Part shown: positions 56,875-64,000 of the stretch, piece by piece
How the letters are laid out: the number at the start of each line of letters is the position of its first letter
Position numbering within the stretch: the first letter of the stretch is position 1
Source: Streptomyces paludis
Lineage (GTDB): Bacteria > Actinomycetota > Actinomycetes > Streptomycetales > Streptomycetaceae
Direction: 5' to 3'
DNA length: 64,000 bases
Assembly: GCF_003344965.1 (NCBI RefSeq)
Contig: NZ_CP031194.1
Coordinates: forward strand, 806,001 to 870,000
Notes under the pieces: generated by a model
The model's input: only the letters and a program-made list of their open reading frames with translations
Database searches by the model: none
What the model was told of the DNA's origin: nothing
Program-made: the position numbers and the translations under genes

Positions 56875-59280
56875 TTAACGAACCCCCAGTTCACCGAGTC
56901 GACGGTTCAGGAGATTTCCTTCTGCAACGAAATTTTCGAGTCTTTTAATGGTCCGCGTGAGAAGAGTACTCCTGTCTTTACTGTTTGCCGTGCTCCACGT
57001 GGCGTAATCATTTCTGGCGTTTTTTACATCTGTCTGCAATGCGGCCGCCTGATCCCTGGCATTCCTCAGCTCCACCAGGAGCTGGTCATCCCTCGCAGAC
57101 CACCTCGCCCTGGGGTCCTTCGCTCGATACACCATAGCGCGGTAGGCCGCATCCGCGTCCCGGTACAGCGCTTCCGTATCGCGCGCGATCGCATCGAGCT
57201 TTCCCGCCGGACGCTGTGGGTCCAGCATCGCCTTGGATTCATACGGTCGCGTAATGTTGTAATGCACTCCGAAGTTGTGGGCGATGTCCATGACTTCGTG
57301 GAGAGTATGGTAGGCGAACGTGGTGGTGTGGTCGAAGTCTGTTCTCCAGAACGCAAAGATTCCCCACGCCATTGCGGCGATCTCCTCCGGAGTGGCACCT
57401 GCCGTTTCTGCCATCTTGAACATTCTGGCAGCAGTGAAGGACTGGCCCGCCCAGACGGGCATGTTGAACTGCCGTGCCAGTTTAGTGGAGTGAGAGTTTT
57501 CGTTGCGAGTCGATGGATGGGTTTTCTGGATCCCGTGTCGGTCGAATTGCCCGTCCAGGGGGTTTTGAGCTCGATCCGTCGAAGCGCCGGCCCTCTCGCC
57601 ATTCGGATAGACGTGAGTGGTGCTCAACGATTCACGTTCACCGATTTCACCGACAGCCCTCTTGCCCTGGGTTTCAGGCGTGTGGCGAGAGTGCCCAAAG
57701 TACTCCGAAAGGTCATGCAGCGCGATCATCTTCTCGCGCAAATTGTATTTGACGGGATCGGCCATGACCTGATGGAGACCACCTCGCGCCACGATCCGCG
57801 CGTCAAGGTGGTCTTTCCCTTCTCTGCGCCATTTCGGGTTGAACTCGCCGTCGAAGTAGTCGATGTAAGCTCCGATGGCCTTCCCGGCTTTCCGCTCAGG
57901 GTCCCCGGCCAGCTGCGACTCGACATGAGCTCTGCCTGTCTTGAGCTCGCTGGTCATGATCTTTACTTGCCTGGAATCCAGATGGTTTATCTTTGGAACT
58001 TTCTTGTCCGCAAATCCATGCAGTCGCCTCAGCAGCACGTTGAGATACGTGTCGAGATTCCTGTCCTGATGCAGCTGTACTGCCTGCCTCTTTTCTTCAT
58101 GCCTGTTCTGCTTCGCCCGGACCCAGCCGTTCATGTTCCGGGCAAGTTCGACAAAGTTGTTCACCTGAATATCGCGATTCTTTGCACCGAAATCAGGATG
58201 ATTGCCAACGTACTGATTCAGAACCGGATTAATGTCTTGCTCTCCGACCGGGTCCACGATCGCCCTGGCAATCTGACTCCTGATTTTGATGCCGAAGCCC
58301 TGTATGGATTGCGCCTCCGGTATTGAGAGGTGCCCCGTGTTGATCGAAGCCTGAAACCCTTCCTCAATCTCCATAACAAGCTTTTGTAGAATTTGGGCGT
58401 GGTGCCGGGAGTCGTATTTAATGGTTTCATTCTTGTAAACCGCGGTGTAATCCTTTGGGCCGACCTTGAGCGCACGCTGAACCCCAGCCCCCGAACGGGG
58501 AGCGCTCCGGACACCGAATTTCGGACGCCGGGAAACGGCTTCGGTCTTCGGTGATTCCACAGCATCCGGTATCGGGGAATTCATCACGCGGCGAGCCGTG
58601 TTCTCGGCTGAGACCTCCGAAGAACCACCCGGATCGGAAACACTGACCCCGTCGCCATAGTCATGTGAGACGAATGACCGCCCCTCCATATTGTCGACTA
58701 CATGCGCCAGCTCGTGCGCGACGACATGCTTGTTCCGTTCGAACCCGCTGTTGAACACCACGTGGTTGTCCATGGTGTATGCCTGTGCTTGAAGCTCTTC
58801 AGCCGACTCGGACGCTTCACCTCCGGTGTGAAAGCGCACCGACTCAAAGTTCGCTCCGCCGAACCGCTGCTCCATCTCCTGTCGCAGACCCGTCTCCATC
58901 GGCTGCCCTGGAGACCTAAGCACCCCGTGGATAGCCATACGCTGCACCTCAGCCCCGCCGGATGCCTCCAAGGACTCGGCCACAGCCGCGGCGTCGTGGT
59001 GACCTTTCCCAGAGCAATCAGCATGACGTTGGACTGCTGCCGCCGCCTGCGCCGGCACGGCGCCCGAGTCCCCGCCCACCGCAGCACCACCGCGCCCTAT
59101 CCCCAAGCTGCGCCGCACACTGTCGGCATGCCCCGGGCGAGCGCGCCCCTCCAACCACGCCGATACGGCGGCGTTCCCCGCGCTTGCTTGCAAGGCCAAC
59201 AACCCTGCTGCAGCGAGCGGCCCGCCCTGGGGGGCCGAGGAGCCACCGGCCCGCTTCTTGTTATGACTGTGATAATTCAC
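56875..59280 (-). CDS. eCIS-core (DUF4157) domain protein, candidate contractile-injection effector
   Basis: 801 residues with a GTG start at 59278-59280 (AGGGATC upstream). Residues 1-90 are Gly/Ala/Arg-rich. A DUF4157/eCIS-core domain follows at about 130-205: QPMETGLRQEMEQRFGGANFE, VRFHTGGEAS, AQAYTMDNHVVFNSG and VVAHELAHVVDN. HELAH (189-193) is a zinc-peptidase HExxH motif. The C-terminal 550 residues are of unknown type and include a His-rich stretch, DFDHTTTFAYHTLHEVMDIA (about 650). In other actinobacteria this N-terminal domain marks proteins linked to extracellular contractile injection systems. No structural eCIS genes are in the window. Visibly lower GC and A/T-ending codons set it apart from its neighbours. 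Confidence 0.82.
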   Translation of the reverse strand: MNYHSHNKKRAGGSSAPQGGPLAAAGLLALQASAGNAAVSAWLEGRARPGHADSVRRSLGIGRGGAAVGGDSGAVPAQAAAAVQRHADCSGKGHHDAAAVAESLEASGGAEVQRMAIHGVLRSPGQPMETGLRQEMEQRFGGANFESVRFHTGGEASESAEELQAQAYTMDNHVVFNSGFERNKHVVAHELAHVVDNMEGRSFVSHDYGDGVSVSDPGGSSEVSAENTARRVMNSPIPDAVESPKTEAVSRRPKFGVRSAPRSGAGVQRALKVGPKDYTAVYKNETIKYDSRHHAQILQKLVMEIEEGFQASINTGHLSIPEAQSIQGFGIKIRSQIARAIVDPVGEQDINPVLNQYVGNHPDFGAKNRDIQVNNFVELARNMNGWVRAKQNRHEEKRQAVQLHQDRNLDTYLNVLLRRLHGFADKKVPKINHLDSRQVKIMTSELKTGRAHVESQLAGDPERKAGKAIGAYIDYFDGEFNPKWRREGKDHLDARIVARGGLHQVMADPVKYNLREKMIALHDLSEYFGHSRHTPETQGKRAVGEIGERESLSTTHVYPNGERAGASTDRAQNPLDGQFDRHGIQKTHPSTRNENSHSTKLARQFNMPVWAGQSFTAARMFKMAETAGATPEEIAAMAWGIFAFWRTDFDHTTTFAYHTLHEVMDIAHNFGVHYNITRPYESKAMLDPQRPAGKLDAIARDTEALYRDADAAYRAMVYRAKDPRARWSARDDQLLVELRNARDQAAALQTDVKNARNDYATWSTANSKDRSTLLTRTIKRLENFVAEGNLLNRRLGELGVR

Positions 59281-59627
59281 GATGGATCCCTTTTGCCTGC
59301 GCTGACACACCTGACACTTGGTGTTCTAGCTCAGCAGCGCAGCCGGCCCCAGAGCCTCCAGGGCACACTGCAAGGAAGAGTTCGCTGACACGCGGGGCAA
59401 ACACCACAGGGCCGCGTGTGGAACATGCCGGCGCCACACGATATTCGTCATAAACAGCCGCAAACCAGATCAGACCGCTAAACTACCCCACCGGCCCGGC
59501 CAGGGCGGTTGCAAGTTCCGGGATCGGGTAGATCGTCCGCGTCCGGCGGGAGTTGACGCGGCAACAGCACAGGCACGAGACCGGTGATCATCAGGGTGTC
59601 TACGCCAGCTGATCACATCGAGGTCCC
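59281..59627. other. Intergenic region upstream of the eCIS-core gene
   Basis: About 350 bp without a credible gene. It probably holds the promoter of the eCIS-core gene and, from about 59470, the left outside part of the ISAs1 remnant. Confidence 0.45.
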
Positions 59628-60133
59628 GTGCCTGCCGCTCCACCCTCCCCGATCCCTGCCGCCCTGGCGAAACCGAGTCCTCTCCACCCGCAGGACACCG
59701 GCCGCCTGCGCGCCCACCTCCAGCGCGCACCCGACCCGCGTGCACGTCGCGGGCGGTGATACCCCCTGATCAGCCTGCCGCTGATCCGCACCTGCACGGT
59801 CATCTCCGACGCCCGGACCATCACCAAGATCACCGAGTGGGGCAGCGCGCCACCACCACGGTGCTGGAACACCTCGGCATCCGCCGCCACCTGCCCGGAC
59901 GCCGACGCGCCCCGTCCCATACCACCCTCACCCGGCTCCGGGCCGCCCTCGACAGCGATGCCCTGGACACCGCGATCGGCGACTACCCGGCCGAACACGG
60001 CCACACCGACGTCACCACCACCGACTCGACGCCACGCCCGGCGATCGCGGTGGACGGCAAGGCGCTGTCCGGCTCCGCACACCGAACCCAGCGCCACCAG
60101 CACCTGCTGTCCGCCGCCACCCACGCCCCCCCC
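59628..60133 (+). pseudogene. ISAs1-family transposase remnant
   Basis: The fragment starts with GTG at 59628 and reads as an ISAs1-family (H-repeat-associated) transposase in three frames in turn: SPLHPQDTGRLRAHLQRAPD; then RTCTVISDARTITKITEWG; then LEHLGIRRHLPGRRRAPSHT, ALDSDALDTAIGDY and IAVDGKALSGSAHRTQRHQH to LLSAATHAP. Frame changes are near 59760 and 59842, and the C-terminal half is absent after 60133. It is therefore doubly broken. The DGK motif shows the first catalytic Asp only. Confidence 0.75.
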
Positions 60134-60215
60134 CGTTATGTTCTTCGCGGTCCTGCAAGAGGGCCGCTGGCCTCCGGGCCCGGCATGACTGTGTCCCCCT
60201 GTCGAAGGCATGACA

Positions 60216-61610
60216 ATGCCGTTGCTTTTGCGGGGTCCGGGCGGTTGAAGCGGTGTGCTGATATCGCGGCTGGAGCGACTGGGGTTGGGAGTACTGACCC
60301 GGTCGTGTCCGCCTGATGTGGTGGACCGGGTGGTGGGTGAAGCGGGGCGTTCGGAGAAGCGCCGGCGTCTGTTGTCCGCCCGGTTCACGGTGTACTTCGT
60401 GCTGGCGATGTGCTTGTTCCCGCAGGCCGACTACCTGGAGGTCCTCCGGCTGGTGAAGACCGGCGACAAGGGGTTGCGGTCCTGGTCCGGGGTGAACAAG
60501 TCGTCGCTGACCAGGGCTCGGCAGCGGCTCGGCTGGCCGGTAATGCGGGAACTGTTCCGGTCCGTGGCCCGGCCTCTCGGCGCGGACGGCGAGTTGTTCC
60601 GAGGGCTGCGGGTGCTGGCTCTGGACGGGATGCTGCTGGCCGTGCCCGACTCCGTGGGCAACAACGACGCCTTCGGCAAGTCCGGCTCCCAGCGCAGCCC
60701 GATGGGTTATCCGCAGGCCAGAGTGGTCGCGGTGGCCGAGTGTTCCTCTCACGCCGTCCTGGACGCCGCGATCGGCGGGTTCAAGGATTCCGAACGCATC
60801 GTCTCCGACGCTCTGGACGCCCATCTCGGGACCGGCACGCTGTTACTGGCCGACCGGGGACTGTGGGGTCTGGCCCGCTGGCACCGGCTCCGGGAGCAGG
60901 GCACGCACCTTCTGTGGAGGATCGAGCGACGCAAGGCCCGCCGGGTCCAGGACGTTCTGCCCGACGGCAGCTACCTGGCCCGGATCGAGGCGAACAAGCA
61001 CAGCAAGGCGGCTGGAACCGTCAAGGCGCCGCCGGCGCTGGTCCGGGTCGTCGAGTACCGCGTCGACGGGCAGGCCGACATCGTCCGGCTCATCACCAGC
61101 CTGACCGACCACGAGAAGTACCCCGCCGAAGAACTCGCCGTCCTCTACGCCCGGCGCTGGGAGATCGAGCTCGTCTTCGACGAGATCAAGACCCATCAAC
61201 GCGGCCGGCCGGTCCTCAGGTCACAGACACCGGACGGCGTGCGGCAGGAGATCTACGCTCACTTGATCGTGCACCATGCCACCCGGGAACTGCTGGACGA
61301 GGCCGCTCGCCTGCACCGCAGCATCGCAGAGCGGACCTCGTTCACCAGGGCTCTGCACGTCGTCCGCCGCTCGGTGATCTCACCGAGCGGCTTTTCCCCC
61401 CTCAGCACGCAAGCGGGATCGACGCCTCGGACTCTCGGAAATCGGCCGCAGTCTGCTGCCCCGCCGAAGATCCCGTGACTGCCCTCGCAAGATCCGCTCC
61501 TGCATCACCGGCTATGCCAGCAAAGCCCCCGGCGAACCCTCCAGCAGCCGTCGCCCACCGGTTGCCGTGGTCTTGAACAGCCGATGGCACGACCACTAAA
61601 GCAACGGCAT
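60216..61610 (+). mobile_element. IS4-family insertion sequence
   Basis: About 1.4 kb. Terminal repeats ATGCCGTTGCTTT at 60216-60228 and its inverted copy AAAGCAACGGCAT at 61598-61610 bound the transposase gene. It lies in the remains of the ISAs1 element and touches the IS1182 left end without a gap. Exact outer bases are uncertain. Confidence 0.7.
60255..61478 (+). CDS. IS4-family transposase
   Basis: 407 residues. An IS4 N-terminal domain (about 1-95, VVDRVVGEAGRSEKRRRLLS, LPQADYLEV-like) is followed by the DDE core: first Asp in VLALDGMLLAVPDS, second in LLADRGLWGLARWHRL, Glu within the Y-x2-R-x3-E-x6-K signature YARRWEIELVFDEIK. All catalytic residues are visible. The GTG start at 60255 was taken because MLISRLERLGLG fits the family. 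The last 25 residues (after FSPLST) look frame-altered or divergent, so the extreme C-terminus may not be native. Confidence 0.88.
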   Translation: MLISRLERLGLGVLTRSCPPDVVDRVVGEAGRSEKRRRLLSARFTVYFVLAMCLFPQADYLEVLRLVKTGDKGLRSWSGVNKSSLTRARQRLGWPVMRELFRSVARPLGADGELFRGLRVLALDGMLLAVPDSVGNNDAFGKSGSQRSPMGYPQARVVAVAECSSHAVLDAAIGGFKDSERIVSDALDAHLGTGTLLLADRGLWGLARWHRLREQGTHLLWRIERRKARRVQDVLPDGSYLARIEANKHSKAAGTVKAPPALVRVVEYRVDGQADIVRLITSLTDHEKYPAEELAVLYARRWEIELVFDEIKTHQRGRPVLRSQTPDGVRQEIYAHLIVHHATRELLDEAARLHRSIAERTSFTRALHVVRRSVISPSGFSPLSTQAGSTPRTLGNRPQSAAPPKIP

Positions 61611-63385
61611 GACTCTGTTGGCGATCTTGCGAGGGGTGCTGACAGGTCGTCTGTTCGGCGGTTTGCTGGAGTGAGGCGGGGTGGTTTCGGGGAGAGGGTC
61701 GAAGATGTCCTTGCGTGCCAGGAGTTACCAGCGGATTCCGACGTGAACGGTGTTGACGGCGTGGGCGGCGTGCCCGAAGGGCACGCCGGCGATGCTGATG
61801 CGGGATCGGCTGGATGTGGTGTTCGAGGACGAGGAGTTCGCGGACCTGTACCCCACGGACGGGCGGCCGGGCTTGTCGCCGGGGCAGTTGGCGCTGGTGT
61901 CGGTGCTGCAATTCGCGGAGAACCTGTCCGACCGGGCGGCCGCGAACGCGGTCCGCACCAGGATCGACTGGAAATACGCGTTGGGACTGGAGTTGGACGA
62001 TCCGGGCTTCGACCACTCGGTGCTGTGCGAGTTCCGGGCCCGGCTGGCCGAGACCGACGCCACGGACCGGCTGCTGCCGGTGATGCTGTACCGGCTGACC
62101 GAGGCCGGACTGCTCAAATCCGGCGGACGGCAGCGCACCGACGCGACCCACGTGCTCTCGGCGGTGCGCACGCTCAGCCGACTGGAGTTGGTGGGCGAGA
62201 GCCTGCGGGCCGCCCTGGAACAGCTCGCCCAGACGGCCCCGGACTGGCTGCTTCCGTTGGTCGAGCCGGAGTGGAACAAGCGCTACGGGCGCAAGGTGGA
62301 GATCGGCAAGGTACCCGGCGGGAAAGCCGGGGTCACAGCCCTGGCCGAGGCCTTCGGCCGGGACGGGCAGAAGATCCTGGCCGCCGCGTGGGCGGCCGAC
62401 GCCACGCCCAGGCTCCGGACGCTGACGCAGGTGGAGATCCTGCGCCGGGTCTGGGTACACCACTATTACCGGGACTCCGGAGGGCGGCTGCGCTGGCGCG
62501 ATGGCCACGCGCTGCCACCCGCGTCGTTGCGGTTCGATTCCCCTTACGACACCGATGCGCACTACTGCGTCAAACGGGACACAGCCTGGTCCGGCTACCG
62601 CACCCACTTCACCGAAACATGCACGTCAGAACTGCCTGAGGTGGTCGTGCACGTGGCCACCACGATCGCCCCGGTCCAGGACGGCCAACTCACCGCCCAG
62701 ATCCACGACGACCTCGCAGCGATCAACTTGACCCCGGCCGAGCACGCGGTCGACGCCGCCTACGTCAGCCCGGCGCAGATCGAACGCGCCCAGCGGATAC
62801 ACAGCATCACCCTGCTCGGCCCGGTCGTGCCCGACCACAGCCACCAGGCCAGAAGCGGGGCCGGCTTCGACAAGGCCGCCTTCACCATCTACTGGGACCA
62901 CCGCCGGGCCACCTGCCCCCAAGGCAACCTCAGCCGTGAGTGGCGGCCCCTGCGCATCAGCGGACACGACTACACCCAGATCAAGTTCGACAAGCCCACC
63001 TGCCTGGCCTGCCCCGTCCGCCCGCAATGCACCAACGCAGTCAGCGGTCCGCGCTCGCTCGCACTGCTGCCCACCCGCAAACTGCACGAGATTCAGCAGC
63101 ACAACCGGCTCGACCAGCGCACTGAGGACTGGCAGCGCCGTTACGCGATCCGTGCGGGCATCGAAGCCACCCTCTCCCAGAACGTCCGCACCTGCGGCCT
63201 GCGACGAACCCACTACCGAGGACTGCCAAAGACACACGTCCAGCACGTACTGACCGCGCTGGCCTGCAATGTCACCCGCATCGCCGACTGGATCGCCGAC
63301 CCGACCCGACCCCAGCGGGCACCCAGCCACTTCCGCGCCCTCTGCACCACCCTTAACTGACCCCGACAAGATCGCCAACAGAGTC
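61611..63385 (+). mobile_element. IS1182-family insertion sequence
   Basis: 1775 bp. Inverted terminal repeats GACTCTGTTGGCGATCTTG (61611-61629) and its complement CAAGATCGCCAACAGAGTC (63367-63385) are perfect over 19 bp. Inside is one transposase gene with an early stop codon. The left end abuts IS4 directly, and the right end cuts a coding sequence at 63386. There is no matching target duplication, so a deletion or rearrangement has removed one side. Confidence 0.88.
61705..63360 (+). pseudogene. IS1182-family transposase with in-frame stop at codon 14
   Basis: The natural start is ATG at 61705, after [21 protein letters not shown], then TGA at 61744-61746, and then the frame goes on as TVLTAWAACPKGTPAMLMRD. 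The rest is a full IS1182 transposase: FADLYPTDGRPGLSPGQLAL, NLSDRAAANAVRTRIDWKYA, DATHVLSAVRTLSRLELVGE, DAAYVSPAQIE and the C-terminal block with RRYAIRAGIEATLSQNVRTC. A GTG at 61750 could restart translation and give a 536-residue protein missing about 15 residues. I therefore class it as damaged but possibly partly expressed. Confidence 0.8.
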
Positions 63386-63648
63386 ACGGTGTTCGTTTCA
63401 ACTTGGAAGATTACAAGATCCGGGCGGCTTTCACGTTCGCACCAGTGTGGTGTGCGCACGCGAAGTACAAAACGGAAGACGGCGACCCGATCCCTCGCAC
63501 CTTTGGAAGGCATCCGACCACGCATGCCGTCTCGCGCGCTCAGTACAGCCGGATCAACGCGGTGATGGGGCTCATGCTGGTCACCTCGGTCATTAAGTTC
63601 TTCGATACGGAGATGGAGTGGCCGATCAAGCGGGTGAAGCGATCGTGA
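63386..63648 (+). pseudogene. 3' fragment of an unknown gene, cut by IS1182
   Basis: An open frame runs from the very edge of IS1182 to TGA at 63646-63648: GVRFNLEDYKIRAAFTFAPVW, then CAHAKYKTEDGDPIPRTFG, RHPTTHAVSRAQYSRINAV, a hydrophobic helix MGLMLVTSVIKFF and a basic end. No start codon with a ribosome-binding site lies between it and the IS, so the 5' part is lost. I do not recognise the family. The regular composition and lower GC suggest that it was a real cargo gene of the island. A TTG at 63403 could be a start by chance. Confidence 0.6.
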
Positions 63649-63972
63649 TTATGGGGCGCATAGTGAGCCTTCGCAACCAACCGCATCACCAAGATCGTGA
63701 AGGCTGTCCTCGTCCTTCGATTCGCCTCAACCTGAGGTTGAAAAATCCTCACCGAGGCAGGACCACTGCCGGGGCACTCGCCGCACTGCCGCTACCCGTG
63801 ACTAAGTGTTATCGGCGCAGGGGGGCACATTCTGGCCTCACGGCCATCTCGCCAAGGCCCGCTTCGACGTGTACGCCGATACCTAACGACCAGGGCAGCA
63901 ACAGCCTTGTTGCTGCTGCGACGTAGGAACACCTCGCCACGACGGTTACGCATAGTGAAAGTCTGTCGTCAT
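63649..63972. other. Island sequence without recognisable gene
   Basis: About 320 bp after the fragment. No supported gene on either strand. There is one hairpin GCAGCAACA-GCCT-TGTTGCTGC at about 63894-63917, followed by more A+T-rich DNA leading to the transposon end. Confidence 0.4.
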
Positions 63973-64000
63973 GATCCGCTAACTATCTCTCTCAAGATCC
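63973..64000. repeat. Right end of the TnsA/TnsB-type element (inverted terminal sequence)
   Basis: GATCCGC (63973-63979) followed by TAACTATCTC (63980-63989) is the inverted counterpart of GATCCGC-AAAC-TAACTATCTC in the left end (reverse complement of 53719-53739). A second AAGATCC begins at 63994, 23 bp further on, and is cut by the window edge, so the tandem array continues outside. Confidence 0.6.

Noticed and set aside
56806..58326. 506-codon plus-strand frame opposite the eCIS-core gene
   Set aside because: Antisense to a well-supported gene with domain features; the frame has no start signal and no family resemblance.

Overview
The window is chromosomal DNA from a Streptomyces or a very close relative. 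The evidence is very high GC, GTG/TTG starts, ssgB, a mycothiol-era actinobacterial gene set (pgsA-patA-pimA) and a gene order that, from memory, follows the conserved core between pdxS and argC of Streptomyces coelicolor. Coordinates 1 to about 53.7 kb are ordinary core chromosome. About 53.7 kb to the right edge is a decayed mobile island.

Core, left to right. 1-4.1 kb: start of pdxS, a LemA-like protein, and the phosphatidylinositol-mannoside set pgsA>patA>pimA, with a long palindromic non-coding repeat beside pimA. 4.5-9.6 kb: an unknown 551-residue membrane protein, a HIT protein, a potassium-channel-like protein and thrS. 9.7-17.8 kb: a DEDDh exonuclease homologue whose catalytic residues are all missing, seven tRNA genes in two places (five of them tRNA-Val), ssgB, a CGNR zinc-finger protein, DsbA-like and GNAT proteins, pabB-pabC, and two small membrane proteins. 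18.4-27.3 kb: a Ser/Thr kinase, an RNA methyltransferase and a cobalamin/siroheme group (cysG-type cobA, a giant BluB-CobT fusion with a 460-residue Pro/Glu/Ala-rich head, and cobL), plus an inverted second copy of the palindromic repeat. 27.4-39.9 kb: a metNIQQ methionine importer behind a Cys-rich leader peptide, small membrane proteins, a sigma-like factor, a Tat-exported GDPD, plsC and a TetR-controlled MFS pump with a perfect 20-bp palindrome. 40-53.6 kb: argH, argG, a secreted protein built of three near-identical repeats, an L,D-transpeptidase-like protein, a transmembrane flavin redox operon (ferric-reductase-like / two-domain FMN-binding / ApbE), and the argCJBDR operon with ARG boxes.

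Island (about 53.70 kb to beyond 64.0 kb). Just upstream of the argC promoter lie tandem 12-bp repeats. Related sequence in inverted orientation is at the extreme right of the window, so the two look like the ends of a Tn7-like (TnsA/TnsB) transposon. Inside are a frameshifted tnsA, a tnsB cut after its N-terminal domain, an intact 1.7-kb IS1380-family element, a lower-GC 801-residue eCIS-core (DUF4157) protein with an HELAH motif, an ISAs1 remnant, an IS4 element, an abutting IS1182 element whose transposase carries an early stop, and a gene fragment beheaded by IS1182.

Most promising items: the eCIS-core protein inside the TnsAB-like element, the paired palindromic repeats with a hairpin core present four times, the inactive exonuclease homologue, and the Cys-rich leader upstream of metN.
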